This document shows, in pieces, positions 15,400 to 25,138 of a stretch of 57,238 nucleotides of DNA (position 1 is the first letter of the stretch; every line of letters starts with the position of its first letter). The notes under the pieces are model-generated. The model worked only from the letters and a program-made list of their open reading frames with translations, searched no databases and was not told the origin of the DNA. The position numbers and the translations under genes are program-made. The DNA is from a virus: positions 1 through 57,238 of the IMG/VR virus record IMGVR_UViG_3300046167_000088. One strand, given 5' to 3'.

Positions 15400-17291
15400 A
15401 CAATCACTTACCAACAGACTACCAATCATTCATACATAAATCACGTTATGCTAAGTACTACGAGGGCGATGGGCGTGAATCGTGGGAGAATACCATTGAG
15501 AGGTACTCTGCTAATATAATACGAGACTTAGTTGATCAGAACACTAAGCATGAATTAGAACAAGCTATCTTAGGCTTAGAAGTGATGCCCAGTATGAGGT
15601 CGCTCATGACTGCAGGTAAGGCAGCAGACAGAGACAATACATGTATGTATAATTGTAGCTACTTAGCTGTTGATGATGTTAAAGCATTTGATGAAGCTAT
15701 GTTTATCCTACTGTGTGGTACTGGTGTAGGTTTTTCTGTAGAGCGTCAATCTATATCTAAGCTACCTGAAGTTCCGTTTCTCTGGAGCAGTGAAACAAAC
15801 ATTGTTGTAAAGGATAGCAAAGAAGGTTGGGCTAAAGCATTACGCCAGATGATTGCATTACTATACAGTGGAGAGATCCCTACGTGGGACGTTTCTAAGG
15901 TTAGACCTGCAGGAGCGCCACTTAAAACGTTTGGTGGTAGAGCGTCAGGACCTGCTCCGCTTGTAGATCTGTTTAACTTTGTAATTAAGACATTCAAGGA
16001 TGCACAAAACCGTAAGCTATCCTCACTAGAATGCCATGATATTATGTGTAAGATTGGTGAGGTAGTAGTTGTAGGTGGTGTACGTAGATCAGCTATGATA
16101 TCTTTGTCAAACTTATCAGATGATCGTATGCGACACGCTAAGTCAGGCTCATGGTGGGAACACGATCCACAACGTGCATTAGCTAACAACTCTGTGTCAT
16201 ACACTGAGAAGCCTGACAGTCTATCGTTTATGCGTGAGTGGATGGCTCTAGTTGAATCAGGATCAGGAGAGCGTGGTATCTTTAATCGTCAAGCATCTAA
16301 GGTACAAGCAGCAAAGAATGGAAGACGTAATTCTGACTATGACTTTGGGACTAACCCATGCAGCGAAATAATTTTAAGGCCGTCACAATTCTGTAATTTA
16401 ACAGAGGTAGTTGTTCGTGCAACAGACACACTGGACACCTTATCTGAAAAGGTAAGGCTTGCAACTATACTTGGTACGATACAGTCTAGCTTCACTAAGT
16501 TTCCATACTTACGTAAGATCTGGACTAAGAATACCGAAGAAGAAAGACTACTTGGTGTGTCCTTAACAGGCATTATGGATAACCCCTTAATGACCCTCAA
16601 AAACAAAGGATTGGAGAAGACTCTTGACCATCTTAAACAAATCGCCGTTACTACTAACGCTACTTGGGCTGAACGCCTTGATATCCCTGTCAGTGCTGCT
16701 ATCTGCTGTGTTAAACCAAGCGGTACTGTCAGCCAACTGGTTGACTCTAGCAGTGGGATTCATGCTCGTCACTCAGCCTATTATATTAGGACTGTTCGTG
16801 GAGACAACAAAGACCCGTTGACACAGTTCATGATGGATCAGGGTATACCTAATGAGCCAGACGTAATGAAGCCTGACCAGACTACAGTGTTTAGCTTCCC
16901 TATGAAAGCCCCAGAGGGTGCAACAGTTACTGCTGATATGTCTGCCATAGAGCAACTAGAGATGTGGTTAGCTTATCAGAGATCCTGGTGTGAACATAAG
17001 CCCAGCGTTACGATCAACGTTAAGAATGATGAATGGTTTGAAGTAGGAGCATTTGTATACAAACACTTTGATGAGATGTCTGGTGTATCATTCCTACCAT
17101 TCAATGAGCATACGTATCAGCAAGCACCCTACCAAGAGTGTGATGAATCAGCATACCATAAGATGTTAGGAGTTATGCCAACTAATATTGATTGGTCACT
17201 ACTCTCTGAGTATGAGAGTGAAGATAATACATCAGGTAGTCAGACACTAGCTTGCTCTGGAGACGCTTGTGAAATTGTAGACTTAACATAA
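15396..17291 (+). CDS. class II (B12-dependent) ribonucleoside-triphosphate reductase
   Basis: 631 aa, the size of monomeric adenosylcobalamin-dependent reductases. Active-site Cys residues: Cys83/Cys87 region (NTCMYNCS), TNPCSEI with the radical Cys322, and a C-terminal shuttle pair Cys620/Cys625 (ACSGDACE). There is no second (NrdB) subunit gene, as expected. It turns ribonucleotides into deoxyribonucleotides without oxygen, so it depends on host cobalamin. A glutaredoxin follows as likely reductant. It overlaps the MazG gene by four bases. Confidence 0.93.
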   Translation: MNNHLPTDYQSFIHKSRYAKYYEGDGRESWENTIERYSANIIRDLVDQNTKHELEQAILGLEVMPSMRSLMTAGKAADRDNTCMYNCSYLAVDDVKAFDEAMFILLCGTGVGFSVERQSISKLPEVPFLWSSETNIVVKDSKEGWAKALRQMIALLYSGEIPTWDVSKVRPAGAPLKTFGGRASGPAPLVDLFNFVIKTFKDAQNRKLSSLECHDIMCKIGEVVVVGGVRRSAMISLSNLSDDRMRHAKSGSWWEHDPQRALANNSVSYTEKPDSLSFMREWMALVESGSGERGIFNRQASKVQAAKNGRRNSDYDFGTNPCSEIILRPSQFCNLTEVVVRATDTLDTLSEKVRLATILGTIQSSFTKFPYLRKIWTKNTEEERLLGVSLTGIMDNPLMTLKNKGLEKTLDHLKQIAVTTNATWAERLDIPVSAAICCVKPSGTVSQLVDSSSGIHARHSAYYIRTVRGDNKDPLTQFMMDQGIPNEPDVMKPDQTTVFSFPMKAPEGATVTADMSAIEQLEMWLAYQRSWCEHKPSVTINVKNDEWFEVGAFVYKHFDEMSGVSFLPFNEHTYQQAPYQECDESAYHKMLGVMPTNIDWSLLSEYESEDNTSGSQTLACSGDACEIVDLT

Positions 17292-17306
17292 ACAAAGGCA
17301 TCAGCA

Positions 17307-17654
17307 ATGAATATTTTAGTGGGATTAGCTTTAACAATACACATGGATACTGTAGGTGAGTATAACTCATACCATCCTCATGTAAGGTTTGAAGAAGGTC
17401 AATTCATTGCTGGTGCATACTACAATAGTGAAAGAGGTGTAAGCCCCTACATAGGTGCTAAACTCAGCAATGAGTTAGGTTACTTTGAGTATGGTATTGT
17501 GTCAGGCTATGAAGGACAGTCAGGTGCATTACCGTATGCAAGATTAGGTTTAACACTCAGCGAAACAGGGTCACTCTTTATTGCACCTGCATTTGAGAAG
17601 ATATACGGTGAGGTAACAACTGGAACTGTAATTGGATTTGAGATCTTATATTAA
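17307..17654 (+). CDS. putative small beta-barrel protein of the cell envelope
   Basis: 115 aa. After a short hydrophobic start (MNILVGLALTIHM) comes a pattern of alternating aromatic and small residues with Gly turns (FIAGAYYNSERG, YFEYGIVSGYEGQ, LPYARLGLTLSE), as in outer-membrane beta barrels. Its place between reductase and glutaredoxin gives no clue. It might alter the host surface, for example against superinfection; this is inference. Signal peptide weak. Confidence 0.45.
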   Translation: MNILVGLALTIHMDTVGEYNSYHPHVRFEEGQFIAGAYYNSERGVSPYIGAKLSNELGYFEYGIVSGYEGQSGALPYARLGLTLSETGSLFIAPAFEKIYGEVTTGTVIGFEILY

Positions 17655-17664
17655 GGAAATAAAC

Positions 17665-17910
17665 ATGTATACTATCATAACTAGAGATAATTGTAGCTTC
17701 TGTGACATGGCTAAGATGATGCTAAGAGAGTCTAATATAGCTTACACAGAATACAATGTAGAGTCAGGTAGCTCTCAGTGGGTACTAACCCTTGTAAGGC
17801 AAGCAAAACACACATCAGTACCCCAGATCTTTGCTTCGGACGGTAGCCATATCGGTGGGTATGCAGAGTTAAAAAACTTTCTTGGTACTTTTGCTGAGGA
17901 TACTATCTAA
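17665..17910 (+). CDS. glutaredoxin
   Basis: 81 aa from ATG 17665 (AAGGAAATAAAC upstream; an in-frame start 11 codons earlier lies in the previous gene). Dithiol active site Cys-Ser-Phe-Cys at residues 10-13, the cis-Pro loop TSVPQIF, and GGYAEL near the end that binds glutathione. It reduces disulphides and very likely serves the class II reductase two genes upstream. Confidence 0.88.
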   Translation: MYTIITRDNCSFCDMAKMMLRESNIAYTEYNVESGSSQWVLTLVRQAKHTSVPQIFASDGSHIGGYAELKNFLGTFAEDTI

Positions 17911-18341
17911 TGCAGTTAGATCTCTTTGAAGATAATGAACCCAATGAAGAAACAAAAGAAGACCGAATAAAATGTCCTACATGTAAAGAATATAAACCCG
18001 AAAGTGCATTTCCTAATCTGTCTAAAAATGTGATGATGGCAAAAAACCCTAGACGTGCAGGTTATCATAAACATTGTAAGTCTTGTATAAGTGAAACTCA
18101 AAAAGTGATAAATACACTAAAAAGAGAAAACAAATACCCTAAAGAACCTAGCTGTGAATGTTGTGGTATAAAACCTGAAAAGCATGACAAACTACAGTTA
18201 GATCACTGTCATACCACTGATAAATTTAGAGGGTGGCTTTGTAGATCCTGTAATCTAGGTTTAGGTCAATTAGGAGATAACCTTAAAGGCATAGAAAACG
18301 CACTAGCATACTTAAGGAAACATAATGAACGACAATCTTGA
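17910..18341 (+). CDS. recombination endonuclease VII-like resolvase
   Basis: 143 aa. An N-terminal CPTCKEYKPESAF zinc pair is followed by a second set: CECCGIKPE and LQLDHCHTTDKFRGWLC, RSCNLGLGQLGDN. This is the His-Me-finger core of endonuclease VII (T4 gp49 type), with zinc Cys pairs and the catalytic Asp-His. It cuts branched DNA. The phage therefore carries two unrelated branch-cutting enzymes; the other is T7 type at 13860. Confidence 0.88.
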   Translation: MQLDLFEDNEPNEETKEDRIKCPTCKEYKPESAFPNLSKNVMMAKNPRRAGYHKHCKSCISETQKVINTLKRENKYPKEPSCECCGIKPEKHDKLQLDHCHTTDKFRGWLCRSCNLGLGQLGDNLKGIENALAYLRKHNERQS

Positions 18342-19038
18342 GCCACCTAAGAAGCCCACACGCTCTAGAAGAAAGACAACATATAAGGGTGCAGCAGTAA
18401 AGACTACATCAGGTATACTCCCTAAAACAGATAAACAGAAAGACTTAATAGACGCTATAAAAAGAAACCAACAAGTCCTGATACTAGGTCCTGCTGGTAC
18501 GGGTAAAACTTATGTAACAGCTACTTGTGCTGCAGATTTGTACATCACTAAAGATATAGACAAGATCGTTATAACACGCCCTCACGTAGCTGTAGGTAAA
18601 GACATAGGGTTTCTTCCAGGAACACTCGAAGAGAAGGCTCAGCCGTGGGCGTTGCCCGTCTTAGACGTGCTTATAAAGCATTTAGGTAAGGGTGCTGTAG
18701 ATACGGCTCTAAAGAGTGGTAATATTGAAGTTGCTACACTGGCGTTAATGCGTGGACGTAGCTTCGACAATACGTTCATCATTGTAGATGAAGCACAGAA
18801 TATTGAGATACCAGAGATTAAGATGCTGTTGACTAGGGTAGGTGAAGGTAGTACTATTGTGCTTAACGGCGATATTCAACAATCAGATCTAACAAGAATG
18901 TCTGGTCTTTATAAGATCATACACTTAGCTAAGAAGCATTTGTTAAATGTTCCTGTTGTTGAATTTGGTATTGAAGACATTGTGCGTAGCGGTATATGTG
19001 CGGAATGGGTTAAAGTGTTTATGAAAGAAGGCTTATGA
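18325..19038 (+). CDS. phoH: PhoH-like ATPase
   Basis: 237 aa. Basic N-terminal 25 residues (KKPTRSRRKTTYKG), then Walker A LGPAGTGKTY (residues 54-63), ITRPHVAVG, GFLPGTLEEK, and Walker B FIIVDEAQN near 150, with GDIQQSD after it. All are typical of PhoH, an RNA-binding/helicase-like ATPase that is very common in marine phages. Its role in infection is not known. Its start overlaps the endonuclease VII end by 17 bases. Confidence 0.92.
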   Translation: MNDNLEPPKKPTRSRRKTTYKGAAVKTTSGILPKTDKQKDLIDAIKRNQQVLILGPAGTGKTYVTATCAADLYITKDIDKIVITRPHVAVGKDIGFLPGTLEEKAQPWALPVLDVLIKHLGKGAVDTALKSGNIEVATLALMRGRSFDNTFIIVDEAQNIEIPEIKMLLTRVGEGSTIVLNGDIQQSDLTRMSGLYKIIHLAKKHLLNVPVVEFGIEDIVRSGICAEWVKVFMKEGL

Positions 19039-19238
19039 AGTTAGAAAAAGAAGCTAAAGAATATGTTGACTCTAAGCAGGAACACTTTGAAGAGATATTA
19101 CTTTACGAGATATATAAGTTAAAAGCCCACTTAAGTAAAAGCCTCTGGGACAGTCCTGAGCTAAATAAAGCTAAAGATTGTCTCACAGAGGCTTCACTGT
19201 GGGCTAAGGAATGTGCTAAGAAGCACGGTATAAAGTAG
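19035..19238 (+). CDS. hypothetical protein, last gene of rightward arm
   Basis: 67 aa, almost all helical, with alternating Lys/Glu and one Trp-rich turn. Starts in an ATGA overlap with PhoH. Its stop (19236-19238) touches the stop of the left-going arm at 19239 with no gap, so any terminator must lie inside coding DNA; an inverted repeat GCCTCTG/CAGAGGC at 19141-19192 lies in this gene but has a long loop. Confidence 0.65.
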   Translation: MKLEKEAKEYVDSKQEHFEEILLYEIYKLKAHLSKSLWDSPELNKAKDCLTEASLWAKECAKKHGIK

Positions 19239-22200
19239 TTACTTCTTTAGCTCCTTAAATATAGTAGCTGATGCCTTACCTGCAGAGATGTATTGCTCTA
19301 TTAGAAGAGCTTCCATAGTGTCTCTTTGATCAGGGTTATTACTGTATTCATCTCTAATATAACGTCTAATAGATTCAAAGTCGTCTCCTATATCAGTATA
19401 ACCATAGCTATCCTTTAAGTAACTAAATCCTATGTCTGCTTTAGTCTTCTCAGACTTAGGCATAGCTCTGTATTTACCTCTTACAAAAGCAAAGTAATCA
19501 TCAGAAAAGTCTTTATCCTTAGACATAGCTTCTAGTTGTTCTCTTGCATACTCCCTAGTGTTACTAACACTTAATTTAATCTTATCATTAAGAAATACTC
19601 TTTGCTCTTCTGGGGTCGCATTCGTGTAATCAGTATCTGTATCTATATATAATTCCATCTCTGCTGCTAAGTTACCCTGTAGAAGTTGCTCTGTAAGTAA
19701 CGTTACAGGCGTATTTCTTTCGTCATAAGGATTATACAACTTAAAAGGATCTAACTGTAATCTAGTTATTTCTTTCTTTAGTTTATTGTTAGGTGCAGTA
19801 CCTTCAAAACCTGTCAACTGTTTCAATAGTGGGTTTCTAATACGTAGTGGTCCTTTACCAAACACATCAAAGCGTATAGGATCATAACCGTTTTCTGTAT
19901 TGTCAGGACCTTTGTTGTACATTGTCTGAAATGTTAACTTAGTTGAGGTGCTGAATAGTTTACCTAAGCTTTGCATAATAGGCGAACCATCATCAAAGTC
20001 AGGTAAGAACCTTGTAAATCTTTGCATGGTAGATAAAGCTATACTACCTGTAGGTGAGAAAGATGTATCTATGAGTGAGACTGTTCCATCTCGTGTCTCA
20101 GGCCTGTAAGAAGACTGTGTATCAAACTGACTATATGCATCTTTAACTACAGACAAAGGATATGTGTAAGATGCAAAGTAATCGCCTATAAGATTTAGTA
20201 GGGGATCAGGGTTATCTGTCTCTATAAACTCTATTACTTTTGTTCCTATACCTGTTGAAGGTCTAAACTCTGTACCTATAACAAGGGCTTGTGCTTCTTT
20301 GAGTAGTACACCAGTATCTTTTTCAGGTGCATCATCGTCCATAGCCCTAGCCGCTAGATTAGCTGCCCAAGCATGTAGAGCTAAAGGTCCTAGTGCCGCT
20401 TGAGCATTATACGTATTGCCCTGACTATCTTCAGCCATGTACCACTCACGCATCTTAGCTATATTATCTTTTTGTGCTGCATATAAACCGCCAAACATAA
20501 CACCACCTGTAGCAAGTTTAGCAAAAGCCTCATCTTCTATTTGACCTGTAGGAGAACCAAATACACCCCTTCTAATGAGCGTCAATCCAGAGTAATCACT
20601 TATAAACTTAGCTTGAGAAGCTATGTATCTAGGGAAAGGGAATAAGATAGTAGCACCAGACTTAGTAATACCATCTACTAACCAACTAGCATTCTTTGCT
20701 GCTTGAGAGGCTTTCTTGTCATACATGTTTGGCAGTCTACGTTGGAACGTAAATGCTAAACTTTCATCTAAAGCTTTGTTAAGAATATCATCAGGAAGTA
20801 TATCTAAGTTACCCTTACCTAGCATATCGTACAGAGATGTACCTAACTCTTTATTGCCTAACTTCTTTAGCTCACGGTCAATAGTTCCTGCTACAACAGC
20901 CTTCTTAAATATATGATCAGACATAGTGTTGAGTGTGTTTGCATACTTACCTGCTTTAGATAGTAAAGTGTTACCTACAAACGCTTGCTCTGCTGTTGCT
21001 GCTTCATAGAAAACCTTACCCATCTTCTCAGGAGAGATCTCTGTAAGCATAGTCATAGCAGTTTCAGCTATATAGTTATCTGTAGTTAAATACTTAAGAT
21101 TATCTAGAGTACCTTGGAATGTTTGTACGGAAGCATCTTTACCTCTCAGAGCTTTAACTACAGATAGGTTTAACTGATCCAGTACATCTATGCCTGTCAT
21201 AGCTACACCAAAGATGTTGTTACGCATGGTTGTTGCAGGTTGTGATGTCATAAAGGCACGTCTAGCAGATTCAATATCTTTAAATGTACGCCAAGCCTTA
21301 CTGCCTAGCTTATCTAAGTTTATTGTAGCTAGATCCATTTCTTTTATTTGTTTCTCTGTCAGGATACCTGTCATACCTGTTTCATACAGAGCTTCCATCT
21401 TCTCTTTAAACTTCTTAGCGTCTAAACTATTAACCTTAAACCCAGCGTTATTCTTTAAGTTCTTCTGCATTACAAGAGTTTTAGCCGCATCAGATACTTC
21501 AGCTGCATATACTGCTGATAATTGTTTAGGTGTAAGAGCATACTTCTCTGCTATCTCTTTAAACAAGCCTTCACCCTTACCTTCAGCAATAGCTCTAGCT
21601 AAGTACTCAGTTACACGTTCACCCTTCTCAGCTTTAACACCTAACTTACTGGCTAGTTCGTATGCCGCCGCACCTAAGCGATGCATTGTCTTCTTGTCAA
21701 AACTAGCAACCATACCTTCAGGTAGTTTATCGCTAAGTAAGTCTACCTTTAAACGTCCACCCTCTTTAACTAATGTAGGATCTATGGAGTAAAGTAGTTT
21801 GTCTGTAGTAAACCTGGCTAAACGTTTATTCTCTGGAGAACCTTTTTTAACACTCTTTAAAGTATTTGACGCTAGTAGTTCTGCGTCCTTGATACGTAAA
21901 GCTTTTTCTTGTCTACCCATATCAAGCTGATCTACAAGCCTGTCGCCCCCACGTTGTTGTAACTTGGATGATAAAGCATAACCAGTACCACCTATAAGAC
22001 CACTAGTCACACCCGATAAAGCTACAGTACCATAGTTAATGTCATAATCTTCACCAATAGGTTTACCTGCTTTGGACTTAATACTTTCTACACCTAGTGC
22101 TGCACCTGCTCCTAGTGAACCATCTATACCTGCCGCTAAAGCTGCTCTACCCAAAGTCTTATTAGCTACTTTACGTATAGCTTGTTGGGCGGCTAATTTG

Positions 22201-22649
22201 GATGTCTGTACAGCTGCTGTGCCTGTTCCTGCAGTAAGAAGCCCAGCGCCTACAGATATAGCTGTTGAGGGTGCTGTAAGAACGCCTTCAGCATAGTCAA
22301 ATATTTTAGCACCACCACGGTCAAACATACCTTCACCCTTGGCATTATCAAAGGCAAATAGAAGCCTACCATAAGACTGCTTCTCGTTTTCTGCTACCAT
22401 CTCATCATCAATATAATAGTAGTCTTTAGCCATAGTAACTTCGTTAGTAGACTGTACACGAAAATGTTCTAGAACTTCATCTACAACATCCTCATTACTC
22501 CACTTAGAAAGTTCTTCTTCTGTCCAGCCCTTACGTTCAGACATAAGAAAGGTATAAGCATCTGTTAAGAACTCTTTATTCTTACTTAGATCAGAAAGCT
22601 TTTTGTCCTGCATATTTTCAGGAGTGTAGTACATGTTTAAATTAGACAT
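19239..22649 (-). CDS. large internal virion (ejection) protein
   Basis: 1136 aa, the largest protein and the last of the leftward arm. An Ala/Gly-rich hydrophobic stretch near residues 120-235 (e.g. TAISVGAGLLTAGTGTAAVQ, GALGVESI and GLIGGTGYALS) could insert in membranes, and the rest is helical. Size, position beside other virion genes and these segments fit an ejected core protein that forms a channel for DNA during infection, as T7 gp16 does. No lytic enzyme motif is seen in it. The specific role is inferred from position and shape. Confidence 0.65.
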   Translation of the reverse strand: MSNLNMYYTPENMQDKKLSDLSKNKEFLTDAYTFLMSERKGWTEEELSKWSNEDVVDEVLEHFRVQSTNEVTMAKDYYYIDDEMVAENEKQSYGRLLFAFDNAKGEGMFDRGGAKIFDYAEGVLTAPSTAISVGAGLLTAGTGTAAVQTSKLAAQQAIRKVANKTLGRAALAAGIDGSLGAGAALGVESIKSKAGKPIGEDYDINYGTVALSGVTSGLIGGTGYALSSKLQQRGGDRLVDQLDMGRQEKALRIKDAELLASNTLKSVKKGSPENKRLARFTTDKLLYSIDPTLVKEGGRLKVDLLSDKLPEGMVASFDKKTMHRLGAAAYELASKLGVKAEKGERVTEYLARAIAEGKGEGLFKEIAEKYALTPKQLSAVYAAEVSDAAKTLVMQKNLKNNAGFKVNSLDAKKFKEKMEALYETGMTGILTEKQIKEMDLATINLDKLGSKAWRTFKDIESARRAFMTSQPATTMRNNIFGVAMTGIDVLDQLNLSVVKALRGKDASVQTFQGTLDNLKYLTTDNYIAETAMTMLTEISPEKMGKVFYEAATAEQAFVGNTLLSKAGKYANTLNTMSDHIFKKAVVAGTIDRELKKLGNKELGTSLYDMLGKGNLDILPDDILNKALDESLAFTFQRRLPNMYDKKASQAAKNASWLVDGITKSGATILFPFPRYIASQAKFISDYSGLTLIRRGVFGSPTGQIEDEAFAKLATGGVMFGGLYAAQKDNIAKMREWYMAEDSQGNTYNAQAALGPLALHAWAANLAARAMDDDAPEKDTGVLLKEAQALVIGTEFRPSTGIGTKVIEFIETDNPDPLLNLIGDYFASYTYPLSVVKDAYSQFDTQSSYRPETRDGTVSLIDTSFSPTGSIALSTMQRFTRFLPDFDDGSPIMQSLGKLFSTSTKLTFQTMYNKGPDNTENGYDPIRFDVFGKGPLRIRNPLLKQLTGFEGTAPNNKLKKEITRLQLDPFKLYNPYDERNTPVTLLTEQLLQGNLAAEMELYIDTDTDYTNATPEEQRVFLNDKIKLSVSNTREYAREQLEAMSKDKDFSDDYFAFVRGKYRAMPKSEKTKADIGFSYLKDSYGYTDIGDDFESIRRYIRDEYSNNPDQRDTMEALLIEQYISAGKASATIFKELKK

Positions 22650-22651
22650 AT

Positions 22652-24556
22652 TTATTTAGTCCCTATCTTAAGACCTGCTATATTGGGTTTTATACTTGCC
22701 ATTATTTTGATTGCCATAGCTTTTTGTGCGTCAGGTAATTCTGAATCTAATATAGAGCGAAGATCAGAAAGAGTAAATCCTATTGCATCAGGTCTTTTTG
22801 TTCTTAACTCAGGTCTGCTTTCCTTTATCTTTTGGATAGCAGCAGCCATACGTTTATCCCTTTGTATTTGAGCATACTCTTTAGAAGACATTACCTTAAC
22901 TATGGATTCCCATATGCTATCTTTAGGGTTAGCATTAAACTGCTCTTTTAGGTTTGAAGCCTCTTCAGGTTCTAGCTTTTCTTCTATTATCTTTTCTATC
23001 TTTAAATCACTTGGTCTAAGTTTAGGGGAAGTCATAATACCTTTATCTTCGACTTTATCTTCAGCCTTTTCCTCTACTTTTGCAATGCTAACATTATCTT
23101 CAGGTTTTTTATCAAAGTAATCTTTAGCAAAATCACCACCAATGAGACTCATAACACCGTCCATAAAGGTTGAATCTTCAAGCTTTCTAAGGCCTACTGA
23201 ATTAGCTAATGCACTCTTAGGGTCTGCAATCTTTTTCTTAGTAAGATTATCATACCAAGCATTTTCCTCTTCTTTATACGTAGCGTCTTTTAGGTCTAAA
23301 TTAGACAAATCAGAAGTAGGTATATCTTCACCACCTGACACTGCATTTGCTGCTAACCTTTCAGCTACAGACATGGTAGAGGTATCTGTTGTGCTAGTTA
23401 CAGAGTCATTACCATACAAGGCAGGATTAGGTGACACACTAGACAAAGGATCAACTTCTGCAATAGATGAAGAAGTAGTAACAGTACCTAGTATAGCTTC
23501 AATAGTATCATCATCAATATTACCCTTTGACTTAAAAGACTCTATAATAAGTCTAGATGCACTTCCATTGTTTACATTCTTAATGAAGTTATCTACCTCT
23601 TCTTTTGTGTTTATCTCTATTGCAATATCTTGTAAGACTGCATTTCTTTTGTTACCAATACCAAAGCCAAGATCTAAACCTTGAGATAATATCATAGTTT
23701 CAAGTTTAGCAAAAGAACTACCTGCTCTTCTAGCCTTTTGTAATCCATTCATTTTGTCGCCAGCAACAGTAAGAACACTATTCAATCCTGCCTCATCTAA
23801 CTTAATATTACCATTTTCATCTAAAGCACCAAAGGATTGTAGTATATCTTTTTCGTAACGGTTTGAAGTACGCATTAACTGATCTTTATCGTACTCAATG
23901 TCTGGTAAAGTAAAGGGTGAAGCCTGTAATCCTTCAATAGCTGTACCCCGTTGACCTGGAGTATAGTTCAGTAAGCTTTCACCTCTAATACCCATGATTT
24001 CCATGTTATTAACCGCTTCTCTTGCAGAAGTCTTAGGGTTTAACATTAGCGCACTAGATATAGCTTTGCCAAAAGAGTTAGCTTTATGCTCTTCAGATCT
24101 ATTGTTAGGATCTTGTGATAAGTTATATGCATTGTTAGTAAAGATCTTATAGATCATATCCTCTGCAGTAACACCCTGTGGTATCTCAAAGGTTTCAGGT
24201 ATCTTAAGAGTACCCATAATATCTGCTCTAGATAGTTTACCACCATTAGGCATGTTATCGTATTGTTTCTGTGCTGTGTATATACTCTTGTATACACTCT
24301 CAATGTCTGTGTTAGACTGAGCTAAACCAATAAAGTCTTCGTTACTTAAACCGAAGTCTCTCTTAAGGTTATTCATCATTAGAATAGCTGAATCAGCAGA
24401 AGCTCTATCCTTAGCTAAGTAAGGTTCTTTGGCTTTAGCTGTAGCTATCTGCTCATCTTCATACTTATCAAAACGTGATTTACGTTCTTCTATACCTCTA
24501 GCGAACTCTTCACCAAAACCACTTACAAAACCAGATAAAGCTGCACCCTTAATCAT
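22652..24556 (-). CDS. internal virion protein, probable
   Basis: 634 aa, helical, rich in Glu/Lys, with low-complexity acidic-basic repeats around 510-545 (VEEKAEDKVEDKG) and no membrane segment. Only two bases from the next gene. Size and neighbourhood suggest an inner-capsid or ejection protein. No known motif. Confidence 0.55.
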   Translation of the reverse strand: MIKGAALSGFVSGFGEEFARGIEERKSRFDKYEDEQIATAKAKEPYLAKDRASADSAILMMNNLKRDFGLSNEDFIGLAQSNTDIESVYKSIYTAQKQYDNMPNGGKLSRADIMGTLKIPETFEIPQGVTAEDMIYKIFTNNAYNLSQDPNNRSEEHKANSFGKAISSALMLNPKTSAREAVNNMEIMGIRGESLLNYTPGQRGTAIEGLQASPFTLPDIEYDKDQLMRTSNRYEKDILQSFGALDENGNIKLDEAGLNSVLTVAGDKMNGLQKARRAGSSFAKLETMILSQGLDLGFGIGNKRNAVLQDIAIEINTKEEVDNFIKNVNNGSASRLIIESFKSKGNIDDDTIEAILGTVTTSSSIAEVDPLSSVSPNPALYGNDSVTSTTDTSTMSVAERLAANAVSGGEDIPTSDLSNLDLKDATYKEEENAWYDNLTKKKIADPKSALANSVGLRKLEDSTFMDGVMSLIGGDFAKDYFDKKPEDNVSIAKVEEKAEDKVEDKGIMTSPKLRPSDLKIEKIIEEKLEPEEASNLKEQFNANPKDSIWESIVKVMSSKEYAQIQRDKRMAAAIQKIKESRPELRTKRPDAIGFTLSDLRSILDSELPDAQKAMAIKIMASIKPNIAGLKIGTK

Positions 24557-24558
24557 TG

Positions 24559-25128
24559 TTATATCTCCTTAGCCATTAAGCCTTTTGGTGCTTCATCAGC
24601 AACTTCTTCTGTTTCTTGAGGCATCTCTTCCATGCCCTCATTCTCTACAAAGTCTACAACAGTTTGCTCTAGCTCCATCCCTGGATCTTCAGGTGTTTCT
24701 GTTAGACCTAACTCTAGTCTTTGTTTTAACTTAAGTGATAACTTACGCTTACGTTTTTCTTCTGCTTCAGCATCCTTGTCTCTAAATTCTTCCATAGTCA
24801 TCTTGTATTCTATGCCAGTTACATCAGCTATCTCTTTTAGTTGCATCGTTAGATAAGGCTTAAGTAAAAGCTTAACGTCTACAGAGTGTATGCCATCCAT
24901 AACTCCATTAGAAAGCATAGCATCAGCTACAACACTTATAGGTAAACCTAAGTCTACCATATCAATAAAGTTATCCTGTACTTGTGGATCTACAAGTTTC
25001 TTCATGTAATGTTCAAACGCATCTAAAGGGTCTGCATGTACAGGAGGGTTTTCCCACGGTGCATTCTTTGGTTCGTCTGTTAGTGACTGACCTGGTATTG
25101 GTCCATCAAATACTGTAGGTGTTGCCAT
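24559..25128 (-). CDS. hypothetical virion-associated protein
   Basis: 189 aa from ATG 25128, chosen because AGGAT lies upstream; an in-frame start at 25161 is within the previous gene. Helical with a charged centre (RDKDAEAEEKRKRKLSLKL) and a Glu-rich C-terminus. It may act as a scaffold or chaperone of the internal core; this is inferred only from place and charge. Confidence 0.55.
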   Translation of the reverse strand: MATPTVFDGPIPGQSLTDEPKNAPWENPPVHADPLDAFEHYMKKLVDPQVQDNFIDMVDLGLPISVVADAMLSNGVMDGIHSVDVKLLLKPYLTMQLKEIADVTGIEYKMTMEEFRDKDAEAEEKRKRKLSLKLKQRLELGLTETPEDPGMELEQTVVDFVENEGMEEMPQETEEVADEAPKGLMAKEI

Positions 25129-25138
25129 TGTGTTTATC

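Noticed and set aside
19141-19238. Bidirectional terminator at the point where the arms converge
   Set aside because: The GCCTCTG/CAGAGGC arms are 38 bases apart inside a gene, and no U-run follows; not convincing.
21190-21792. 200-aa frame opposite the large internal virion protein
   Set aside because: Antisense shadow of a clear gene with Ser/Leu-rich composition typical of mirrored coding.
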